A stretch of 8,651 nt of DNA, from the NCBI GenBank assembly GCA_027621615.1, contig JAQCBC010000025.1:1-8651 (forward strand). The letters are read 5' to 3'. Positions 1-6,900 of this stretch are shown one piece after another. Source of the DNA: a bacterium. GTDB lineage: Bacteria; Margulisbacteria; Marinamargulisbacteria; UBA6595. The stretch's first letter is position 1. The number at the start of each line of letters is the position of its first letter. The notes under the pieces were generated by a model. It saw nothing but the letters and a program-made list of their open reading frames with translations. It did not search any database and was not told the origin of the DNA. The translations under genes were made by a program, and so were the position numbers.

Positions 1-63
1 AAGCCCGGCAAGCACCACAATAGCAAGCGTGCTTTTAATTAACCAAGATTGCCAATAACGCAT
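1..63 (-). CDS. 5' end of an unidentified exported/membrane protein (partial)
   Basis: Reading the minus strand from an ATG at 63-61 gives 21 codons that stay open to the window edge. They begin MRYWQSWLIK and continue into an uninterrupted hydrophobic run (residues 11-21, rich in A, V, L, I). A short N-terminus with positive residues (R2, K10) followed by a hydrophobic core is the pattern of a Sec signal peptide or an N-terminal membrane anchor. The start is supported by a near-consensus promoter directly upstream on the same strand (TTGAAA, 17 nt, TATACT) whose predicted transcription start falls at or next to the ATG. There is no Shine-Dalgarno sequence. The gene is divergent from tatA. 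Too little is visible to name a family; the rest lies outside the window. Confidence 0.6.
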   Translation of the reverse strand, partial: MRYWQSWLIKSTLAIVVLAGL

Positions 64-70
64 TGTTTTC

Positions 71-99
71 AGTATAGCGAATCATCCACTGTTTTTCAA
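71..99 (-). promoter_or_regulatory. Sigma70-type promoter of the leftward partial gene
   Basis: On the minus strand a -35 box TTGAAA (99 to 94) is followed by a 17-nt spacer and a -10 box TATACT (76 to 71). The predicted start of transcription, about 7 nt past the -10, is position 64 or so, immediately before the ATG at 63-61. The message would then have essentially no 5' leader. Box identity and spacing are seen directly; activity is inferred. Confidence 0.6.
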
Positions 100-120
100 C
101 GCAAATTTTATCCCAAACTA

Positions 121-129
121 TGCTATACT
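121..129 (+). promoter_or_regulatory. Extended -10 promoter of the tatA-gmk-rpoZ-coaBC operon
   Basis: TGCTATACT matches the extended -10 consensus (TG-n-TATAAT with one mismatch). No convincing -35 hexamer sits 16-18 nt upstream, as is tolerated by extended -10 promoters. The -10 ends 8 nt before the tatA ATG at 138, so transcription is predicted to start at about 136-138 and the mRNA would be leaderless or nearly so. No Shine-Dalgarno sequence precedes the ATG, which agrees with this. The core octamer GCTATACT is identical to that of the divergent promoter on the other strand. Confidence 0.55.
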
Positions 130-137
130 AAATTAAT

Positions 138-314
138 ATGTTTGGATCAACTGAATTAATGGTCATTGTTGTTGTTGTTTTGGTCTTGTTTGGGTCAGCG
201 GCCGTTCCCAAATTTGCTCGCTCATTGGGACAAGCCAAATCTGAATTTGAAAAAGGGCTCAAAAAACCGACTGAATCTGACACAACCGAGTCCGACAAAC
301 AAAAACTTTCGTGA
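138..314 (+). CDS. tatA: Sec-independent (twin-arginine) protein translocase subunit TatA
   Basis: This 58-aa protein has the compact TatA layout. A short N-terminus (MFGSTELMVI) leads into one transmembrane helix of mostly valine and leucine (about residues 7-18). The hinge is the conserved Phe-Gly pair (F18-G19), followed by an amphipathic helix with the family pattern PKFARSLGQAKSEFEKGLK (residues 24-42) and a short hydrophilic tail. TatA oligomers form the pathway through which folded twin-arginine-signal proteins cross the cytoplasmic membrane after TatC recognises the signal. No tatC is in this window. The short length and lack of an extended C-terminal region favour TatA/E over TatB. 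It is the first gene of the operon; its TGA stop overlaps the GTG start of gmk (GTGA, 311-314). The ATG has no Shine-Dalgarno site and lies 8 nt after a -10 box. Four consecutive GTT valine codons form a triplet repeat inside the membrane helix. Confidence 0.88.
   Translation: MFGSTELMVIVVVVLVLFGSAAVPKFARSLGQAKSEFEKGLKKPTESDTTESDKQKLS
166..179 (+). repeat. Short GTT/TTG triplet repeat inside tatA
   Basis: Four tandem GTT codons (168-179) encode four valines in the TatA transmembrane helix. Slippage in whole units would only lengthen or shorten the hydrophobic helix by one residue without a frameshift. It is too short to be confidently called unstable. Confidence 0.5.
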
Positions 315-880
315 CCAATCAAAAACCCATGGGGAGAATCATTGTGCTATCTGGGCCTTCCGGTGCTGGAAAAGGATCGGTTATTACGCCTGTTTTAGCA
401 AAGTTTCCCACCATTCATTTGGCATTGTCTGCCACCACACGTCCCAAACGCAGTGGCGAATCCGATGGCACTCATTACTTTTTTAAAACCGATGCCGAAT
501 TTAACCAGCTGATTCAAGATGATGCTTTTTTGGAGTGGTGCCATGTGCACAAGCATCGCTACGGAACACTTAAAAACACCGTACACACCACCATTCAAAC
601 GGGTCATCATAGCCTGATTGAAATCGATACCCAGGGGTTCAAAAAAGTTCGGCAACACTGCGACCCCCTTTCCATTTTTATTGCCCCCCCCAGCCTGGAA
701 GCCTTAGCCGAACGGCTCACCAAACGCCAAACTGAAACCCCCCAAGATATTGAAAGCCGACTGGCCGTAGCCAAAGTCGAACTTGAAAGTCAAGGCGATT
801 ATGCGTATACTATAATAAATGTAGATCTTGCTGAAGCACAGCATCAGCTAACGCAGATCTTAGAAAAGGAGCTTATATGA
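311..880 (+). CDS. gmk: Guanylate kinase
   Basis: Guanylate kinase phosphorylates GMP to GDP with ATP in the cytoplasm, feeding GTP/dGTP synthesis and recycling of guanine nucleotides. The protein is 189 aa, close to the usual 185-210. Visible family features are the P-loop GPSGAGKGS (residues 15-23), the GMP-binding segment with T42-T43-R44 and G49-E50 followed by HYFF (55-58), RYGT (83-86), EIDTQG (104-109) and the FIAPPS strand (123-128) leading into the lid region around KRQTETPQDIESRL. Start choice is uncertain. GTG at 311 overlaps the tatA stop (GTGA), which suggests translational coupling. ATG at 329 (residue 7) would give an equally normal N-terminus, MGRIIVLSGPSGAGK. Neither has a Shine-Dalgarno site. 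I prefer GTG for the coupling, with modest confidence. The TGA stop overlaps the rpoZ ATG (ATGA, 877-880). A near-consensus internal promoter lies at 783-811. Confidence 0.95.
   Translation: MTNQKPMGRIIVLSGPSGAGKGSVITPVLAKFPTIHLALSATTRPKRSGESDGTHYFFKTDAEFNQLIQDDAFLEWCHVHKHRYGTLKNTVHTTIQTGHHSLIEIDTQGFKKVRQHCDPLSIFIAPPSLEALAERLTKRQTETPQDIESRLAVAKVELESQGDYAYTIINVDLAEAQHQLTQILEKELI
783..811 (+). promoter_or_regulatory. Candidate internal promoter in gmk, upstream of rpoZ-coaBC
   Basis: TTGAAA (783-788), a 17-nt spacer and TATACT (806-811) have the same two boxes and spacing as the divergent promoter at the left end of the window. An overlapping TATAAT follows at 811-816. Transcription would begin about 60 nt before the rpoZ ATG and include its Shine-Dalgarno site. 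This would allow rpoZ and coaBC expression independent of tatA-gmk. The segment also encodes conserved-looking gmk residues (AYTIIN), so the match could be coincidental. Confidence 0.4.
866..871 (+). promoter_or_regulatory. Shine-Dalgarno site of rpoZ
   Basis: AAGGAG sits 5 nt upstream of the rpoZ ATG (877), inside the last codons of gmk. It is the only strong ribosome binding site I can see in the window and it fixes the rpoZ start. It also shows that this organism does use anti-Shine-Dalgarno pairing for some internal operon genes. Confidence 0.75.
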
Positions 881-1200
881 ATTTGTCAGACGCTGAACGA
901 AAAGATTTAATATTAACCCATTTGTCTCGGGAGTACCCCAACCACTTTTTGTTGACAAAAGCCGTTGCTCTACGCGCTCGTGAACTAAAATCGGGTTCGG
1001 CACCACTAGTGGATGGATTTACAGATGATCAAGCCCGCAATCAATCCGTTTTGGTTGCTTTAGAAGAGTTTTATGCAGAAAAACTCGTCATTAAAAACAA
1101 TCAGCCTGAGCCCGTCGTTGTTGAAATCCCCAATACCAAACCCAGCACTGACACCGAAGCCAGCGTTGAAGCGGACGTTGAGACAGAGACTCCCGCATAA
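877..1200 (+). CDS. rpoZ: DNA-directed RNA polymerase omega subunit
   Basis: This 107-aa protein matches the omega/RPB6 fold pattern. The stretch NHFLLTKAVALRARELKSG (residues 22-40) corresponds to the omega motif of the type N-R-F-x-L-x-x-x-A-x-x-R-A-R-Q/E-L. It is followed by PLV (43-45) and the VLVALEEFYAEKLVI segment (58-72), equivalent to the V-x-V-A-L-R/E-E-I-x-x-G-K-I strand-helix. Residues 76-107 form a proline-, threonine- and glutamate-rich acidic tail, as many omegas have. Omega helps fold and latch the beta-prime subunit during polymerase assembly and can bear a ppGpp-binding surface in some bacteria. Its place between gmk and coaBC is the classical context for rpoZ and strengthens the call. 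The start is set by AAGGAG 5 nt upstream and the ATGA overlap with gmk. The TAA stop abuts the coaBC start in the same frame. Confidence 0.88.
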   Translation: MNLSDAERKDLILTHLSREYPNHFLLTKAVALRARELKSGSAPLVDGFTDDQARNQSVLVALEEFYAEKLVIKNNQPEPVVVEIPNTKPSTDTEASVEADVETETPA

Positions 1201-2358
1201 TTGACGATTCTATTTGGTATAACCGGCAGCATCGCTGCTTACAAGTCACTGAATACCATTCGGCTGCTTGTTAAAGCTGGGCATTCTGTTACCCCCATTT
1301 TAACGCAGGCCTGTCTGCGTTTTATTACCCCTTGGTCTGTGGAAGCGTTGGCACACCGAACACCCGTGATTCCCAATGGCGATTATGCCAATCATATTGA
1401 CCTATCTGGAGATTGTCTGGTCATTGCACCCGCAACGGCCAACAGTATCGCCAAGTATGCCAACGGCATTGCGGATGACCCATTAAGCACATTAGCTCTG
1501 TCATTTACAGGCCCCAAACTTATTGCACCCGCCATGCATGACAGTATGTTTCGGCACCCGGCTACCCAACGCAATTTAGCCCAACTGCGCGCGGATGGCT
1601 GGCTGGTTCTTGGACCCGATACCGGTGATTTGTCGGGTATGGATCATGGCGAAGGCCGGCTTGTTGAATCGGAGCTCATTGCATTAGCCGCTCAACAATT
1701 GGCACAGGGCCCCCTCGCACAGCGACCCGAGGACCACATTGTTATTACCGCTGGGGGCACCCAGGTCCCGATTGATGCGATTCGGGTCATTTCCAACCGA
1801 TCATCCGGCCGATGGGGCGAAATGATGGCGCATGTGGCGAGCCTATCGGGGGCACGCGTAACCCTAATCACCAGCCAACCCGTTCGGATTCAAAACCCAC
1901 AGGTTTGCGTGATTCATGGGGACACTGTCCAGTCACTGCAAGCCGCATTAACCGATACCGTTGCATCCGCGACGCATTTGTACATGATGGCAGCCGTATC
2001 CGACTTTTCTGTGCCCATGAGTCCATCCAAACGATCCAGAGCCAACACAGACGCACTACCACTCACCCCCACACCGGATATTTTAGCCAATTTATCAACG
2101 CCAGAGCACACAATTCGGGTAGGGTTTTGCTTGGAAACCGATAACTTAGAAGCCACAGCATCCCAAAAACGTATTAAAAAGTCCTGCGATTATATGGTAG
2201 CCAATGACGCTACCACAATTGGCCAAACGCACCGGTCATTTTTAATTTTAAGCCCAACCAAGACCTCACAACATACCAATTTACCCCTGGAAACAGCGGC
2301 TCAACACGTGTTGGCAGCCACACAGCACCTCCCCACTAAAACGCTTGCCCAACGGTAA
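1201..2358 (+). CDS. coaBC: Bifunctional phosphopantothenoylcysteine decarboxylase / phosphopantothenate-cysteine ligase (CoaBC, Dfp)
   Basis: CoaBC joins 4'-phosphopantothenate to cysteine using CTP (CoaB) and decarboxylates the product to 4'-phosphopantetheine (CoaC, FMN-dependent), two central steps of coenzyme A synthesis. The length of 385 aa is typical. The CoaC half (about 1-165) has GITGSIAAYKS (6-16), the catalytic-type His in HIDLS (65-69), APATAN (76-81), ADDPLS (91-96), PAMHDSMF (110-117) and GPDTGDLSGMDHGEGRL (138-154). The CoaB half (about 178-378) has TAGGTQVPID (183-192), NRSSGRWG (199-206), AAVSDF (264-269) and TPDIL (291-295). Odd points are His in place of the Asn of the PxMNxxMW motif, no Cys in the substrate-lid loop, and KRSR (277-280) where KxKK is usual. 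The TTG start is forced: the codon before it is the in-frame TAA of rpoZ, and the flavoprotein strand begins at residue 2. No Shine-Dalgarno site precedes it. The 3' end overlaps the opposing tamA gene by 23 bp. Confidence 0.95.
   Translation: MTILFGITGSIAAYKSLNTIRLLVKAGHSVTPILTQACLRFITPWSVEALAHRTPVIPNGDYANHIDLSGDCLVIAPATANSIAKYANGIADDPLSTLALSFTGPKLIAPAMHDSMFRHPATQRNLAQLRADGWLVLGPDTGDLSGMDHGEGRLVESELIALAAQQLAQGPLAQRPEDHIVITAGGTQVPIDAIRVISNRSSGRWGEMMAHVASLSGARVTLITSQPVRIQNPQVCVIHGDTVQSLQAALTDTVASATHLYMMAAVSDFSVPMSPSKRSRANTDALPLTPTPDILANLSTPEHTIRVGFCLETDNLEATASQKRIKKSCDYMVANDATTIGQTHRSFLILSPTKTSQHTNLPLETAAQHVLAATQHLPTKTLAQR
2336..2358. other. Tail-to-tail coding overlap of coaBC and the Omp85 gene
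   Basis: The coaBC stop (TAA, 2356-2358, plus) lies beyond the stop of the opposing gene (TAG, 2338-2336, minus), so the last seven or so codons of each gene are read from both strands. I see no hairpin followed by a T run on either strand here. Transcripts of each operon must therefore end inside the other gene or rely on factor-dependent termination. Confidence 0.9.
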
Positions 2359-3973
2359 AATACGCATGCCAATAATCATTGCCCCGACCCACGTCCAATC
2401 GGAATAGCCCAATCCGACTCACGTATCGCATACCCGTTCCGTAACCAAAAAGCGCTCGAATTTTCTCTGCTTTTTGATACGCATCACCCGCGTCGACAAA
2501 CACCACCCACTGCCATTTCGACGACCAATGATACCGATACTCAAGCGACGATAGAATCACACGATCCCCAATAAACTCCGCATACGCATACCCACGCAAC
2601 GTATTGGCGCCACCCAAAACATACTGCTGAATCTGAGTATTGGCATCTAAACTTTCCAAATATCCGTAATAATTTCGCATCCCCACAATATGCTTGGGAT
2701 GCAGCGGGTAAAAAGCCGCCTGATTAACCGTAAATTTACTGTAATCCACACCGGGAACCGGCATCCCCAAAATATGCCCACTACGCTCATAATCCACTTG
2801 TGCATACACCCCCCGGGTGGGGTTCCTTAGACTATCCAACCCCTGAATCGCAAACCGCCAGCGCATCGCTTCCAAATGATACCCTGAAAAATCACCCGCG
2901 CGCATCGGCGAAACCGCATCTTTTTTGTACTGAACGGATACCAAATACGGATCAAATAGATGCCCCACCGTCAATCGCCATCCGTTCACACGCGAGGCAA
3001 TTAAATCATTTTGAATCCCCTGGCGTTGCGCCTTAGTCATTAAATCCCATGTTATAAACACGGGGTATCGATTCAGTATCCAGGGTTGGTGGTACTGCAA
3101 CTGATAATAACTTCCCGCAAACGAATCCTCCCAACTAATTTGGGACCGAACAGACACCGAATCACTGTCCACCAACGTATGGTACTTTTTAAACTCTGCC
3201 ATGGTGGCAAACGACGCATTTGTTTGCTCCAGGCCAATGCTAAACATATTAATATCCGTGTCGTTCACAAACATATCAATAACCACACGGTTGTCTTGGA
3301 TGGGTGTTACATAGCTGTATAAACCCGTCACATACCCAAAATTGGCCATGCGCTGCTGATCGCGATCCCATAAGCGCTGATTGTACGCTACCCCCGGCTG
3401 TTGACGAATATCCCGCAAAATAATCGATGCGGGAATTTGGGTCAATCCATGAATATTCAACGTTGCTACCCGGCCTTCATTCACCCGAATATGCACCGAC
3501 TGGGTCACCAAATCAATCGATTCCAATCGTGCAAAACGATACCCCAACTCTCGGTATCGCGTAACAATGTGTGCCTGATCCGACCGAATAGCAGCCAAAC
3601 GAACCGGTCGATTGACCTGGGTCTCCAAACCCAATGTGAACGCATCCGGCGAAAACACAGACACCCCAGTCACCTGTATATCCGTCACAATTGGATACGG
3701 ATCCAACACAAACACCACCTGTTGCCCCTGAGTCTGGGGCTCCACCCGTGCCGTTACCGTGCGAAAGCGCCCCCCTGCATACAAGCGCTGGATATCCCGA
3801 TTGAGGGCATCTGTATCCACCGGTTTCCCCAGTTGCGTTTCAACGGCTATTGGGGTTGATACGGGCGTGCCCTGGATGGATTCATACTGAATGGACACCA
3901 CCCGATTGCTGGCCATAACCGAACACCCCAAAATCACCCCCAATACAATACCAATGAATCGATTAAAATACAT
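2336..3973 (-). CDS. tamA: Omp85/BamA-superfamily outer membrane protein, TamA-like
   Basis: The protein has 545 residues from the chosen ATG at 3973, close to TamA (E. coli TamA is about 577). Residues 1-22 are an export signal (MYFNRFIGIVLGVILGC...). Three POTRA-like units follow at about 24-91, 93-165 and 168-238, then a barrel domain (about 241-545). Omp85 hallmarks in the barrel are GLDSLRNPTRGVYAQVDYE (378-396), LGGANTLRGY (453-462, the conserved loop-6 RGY/F motif), VFVDAGD (491-497), GTGMRYVSRIGLFRLDVG (512-529) and a C-terminal Phe typical of a beta-signal. Its expected role is insertion or translocation at the outer membrane in partnership with the adjacent TamB. The start overlaps the tamB stop by 11 nt; an in-frame ATG at 4018 is less likely because it places 15 polar residues before the signal peptide. 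No Shine-Dalgarno is seen. Cleavage could be after VMA (19-21), or at Cys17 if ILGC is a lipobox. A general BamA-type role cannot be excluded, but three POTRAs and the tamB linkage favour TamA. Confidence 0.87.
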   Translation of the reverse strand: MYFNRFIGIVLGVILGCSVMASNRVVSIQYESIQGTPVSTPIAVETQLGKPVDTDALNRDIQRLYAGGRFRTVTARVEPQTQGQQVVFVLDPYPIVTDIQVTGVSVFSPDAFTLGLETQVNRPVRLAAIRSDQAHIVTRYRELGYRFARLESIDLVTQSVHIRVNEGRVATLNIHGLTQIPASIILRDIRQQPGVAYNQRLWDRDQQRMANFGYVTGLYSYVTPIQDNRVVIDMFVNDTDINMFSIGLEQTNASFATMAEFKKYHTLVDSDSVSVRSQISWEDSFAGSYYQLQYHQPWILNRYPVFITWDLMTKAQRQGIQNDLIASRVNGWRLTVGHLFDPYLVSVQYKKDAVSPMRAGDFSGYHLEAMRWRFAIQGLDSLRNPTRGVYAQVDYERSGHILGMPVPGVDYSKFTVNQAAFYPLHPKHIVGMRNYYGYLESLDANTQIQQYVLGGANTLRGYAYAEFIGDRVILSSLEYRYHWSSKWQWVVFVDAGDAYQKAEKIRALFGYGTGMRYVSRIGLFRLDVGRGNDYWHAYFTVGQAF

Positions 3974-6900
3974 GATTGTACTTAATAAATAATCGCGGGA
4001 CAAACCCGTCATCCACAATATTTAACCGCCGCGTTTGCCCATAGTTGACCGATAAGTTTCGGCGAAGATAATAGCTCAATTCATACTCCGATAAGGGCCG
4101 ATTGTCATCATACACGCCGAAGTCTGTCCGAACACGGGCATACAACCGATCCGTTAAGCGTTCAATAAAATTCATGCCCACACCCGACTGAACAAATACC
4201 GATTCATCCGATTGAATGATCGCCTGTCCTGGGTTGTAGTCAATCTGCACTTGATACAAACCGGTTCGCTGCTGAATCAAACGCTCAACCGGCCGGAAAA
4301 CCTGCGTGTTAAAAAACGCATTGAGCCGATGCTGGCCCATCTGTTCAACCCGAAACTTGTCCGATTGATCAATCCCCGACTCATCCGTTGATGCTCCATC
4401 GGATAACAACACATCAAAAATGTTGGAATCAGACGCATTCGTTTCTGACAGCGCATCATACACCGTTGTTTGCAACACATACTTATGCCGAAACTCTGGC
4501 AACGAGGACGGCAAAAACGGGTACCCCACACGATACTGCTCAAACCATACGGCATGTGGGCTTTGAAGCCCCCCCTCAATCACAGCAACCATCGCCGATT
4601 GCGTATCATCCCGCACCACATTTTTCGACACCACTTGTTGGCGCACATCGCTTAATGACAATGCTCGAAACGATAAATACGGCGCAGAATTTCCTGAAAA
4701 AACGATTCGATTTGTCCCCATTTTCTGATTTTTCTGTGAAAAAAACTGATCCTGCTCTTTGGGCTGCATCAACCGAAACGACCGATTGGCCACCTGAACA
4801 TACCCATCCGATACTTGAATATAATTGGTCATCGACAACCGATTGATCGGTCCCTGAATAGAAATAGGCGGATGACCCGCTGCCAAGGTTAAATCAACAT
4901 AATGCGACAATACCGTTAACACAGTTGGCGAAATGATATAGCCAGAAATTGATACGTCCGGCCCAATCGTTACCCCCATATTCAAGGCTAGGATCTCCGA
5001 TAACCGACCGGCTGATTGCGCCTTTTGAGGCGTAATCGTTGCGTGGGAAATCGTCATATCTCCGTGCACCGTGACACGGCCAGGATATTGGCCAACAATA
5101 CGGCCCGACTGAAGCGCCACCTGCCCCAAAAATCGATTGGGAACCCAGAGATTAAGCTGTGTAGGCGCTATCGACACCGCTATCCGAACCGATGCGGAAT
5201 CCCCGGGTAACACCACATCAATCGGCCCCGATACCGCCAAGCGATTTTGGGTATCCGATTGCGTCCAATAAATCCCCAAATTAGACAGCATCATGCGATT
5301 ATTTTTGATCGGGACTACGGCATCCTCAATGCCAATGGAGATGCGCTTCTCGCCCACCAACACGTGGCCCTTTGTATTGCGAAAATGCACCGAGCCTGCC
5401 ACAGTATTTAACCGCGATAACATCCCACCCAATTCAAGCTGAATAGCCCCATCCGAATGCAGGGATTGCACCACCGGAACCCCCACGGATACGGCACCCA
5501 ACACGGCACCCGGCACGTGAATGCGGACCGAAACCGGAGCATCCTGTCCCATTAGCATCGCCATGAGTGGCCATTGGCCCACCAGTACGGGCGGATGCTG
5601 ACCACCAGTCGCATCCACACTATACCCCGACTCAAACTGTACACTCCCAGAGTTTGTCAAGCGAGCGGTTTGATGCCAAGCCCTTAGCCGCGCACGACCC
5701 AGCTGAATAGCATCGGCTGTCGCCGTGACAACCACATCATCTGCATCACGGGCCAAGTCAATCCGTACCCGATTCGCCTGTACCGCCCCCACAGCAACCG
5801 ATCGAACATCCAGCGACCCCGTCACCACCGGCCATGGTTGAGCCCCCGTATAGGCCACCGCCAATTCACCCGATACTGTGGCCGATGCACGATCCCAAAC
5901 TCCCGGCTGTTGCCCCGCATCGGACTGGGCCTCCACCAATGAAACTACCGATGAAAATACAGACACCGCCGACTCCCCGCCCCACAAACGCGACCCCGAA
6001 TATCCCACAACCGGCATAGCCATACGCTTAGTATTGAATGAATCCAGCGACACCCAGTGCCGAAGAGCTAAAAATTCTGTTTGCGCCTGCTGTGTGATGC
6101 TGCGCAACCGTTGCCACGCCATTCGTTTTAATTCAACCGTGCCATTGACCGCCTGCGTCTTTGGATGCACCTGACCCGACAAGGAAAACTCACCCTCGGT
6201 ATCCCGAACCCGCAACATATCAACATACAGGCCCTCGGGTTTCTGTTGCACCGCAACCGATACCGCTGGAAGGACCAAACTGTTCACCATCACCGACTCG
6301 CAATCGGCTTGGATGGCCACCCCCGCATCGTGGCCAAGCACCCACTGAGAATCTCCAAACCGACAATCCCCCAAAAAATCACCGTACTGATTCAGCCATG
6401 GTCGAATCCGTTCCAATTGAACATAGCTCCCGGCCTTGACGCGAACCATCTGCTGCGAAGCCGTATGCCGAACATCCGCCACAAACTGAGTCCCCGGCAT
6501 TGCCACTGTCAATTGACGCAAACCCCACCCATCCGGACTGTACTGCCAATGCGTTTCCACAGAATCTAGTGCGACCCCATTCACCCGAATCGCCGTTGCT
6601 TCCTGAAACCCCGATGCCTGCCAATTTCCGTCCGCATAAACCACCTGAGCCACACCCGATAGCGCCCCGTTTTTGGCCACAACCGGTGCCCACTTTAATC
6701 CCGCCAATATCGGCGGAATGGCCGTGACACGCATGCGAGCATCCGCCGTAATTCGATGGTCATGCCGAACACCTGATAGCACAATGTCCCCCCCTAAAAT
6801 TTTCAATCGCCCATCTTTAACCACGCTACGATGCGCATCGTGCATCACCGTAGCCTGAATATCCCCCACACCAATATCGGGGAAATCCAACGCCTCACCC

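Noticed and set aside
128..322. Minus-strand open frame of 64 codons opposite tatA
   Set aside because: It is the antisense shadow of tatA and the start of gmk; it has no recognisable domain, and its composition (Thr-rich, from GTT repeats read backwards) is an artefact.
166..486. Plus-strand open frame of 106 codons spanning tatA and gmk
   Set aside because: It is out of frame with both tatA and gmk, which each show clear family motifs; the translation looks like frameshifted coding sequence.
2336..2420. Intrinsic terminator between the convergent operons
   Set aside because: I looked for an inverted repeat followed by a T run on either strand and found none; the region is coding on both strands at its core.
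3974..4018. Longer N-terminus for the Omp85 protein from ATG at 4018 or 4012
   Set aside because: It would place about 15 mixed residues ahead of a well-formed signal peptide, deepen the overlap with tamB, and has no ribosome site; ATG at 3973 gives a conventional export signal.
6379..6693. Gly-rich minus-strand open frame of 104 codons inside tamB
   Set aside because: It is an alternate frame of tamB, which runs uninterrupted through this region with consistent beta-repeat composition.
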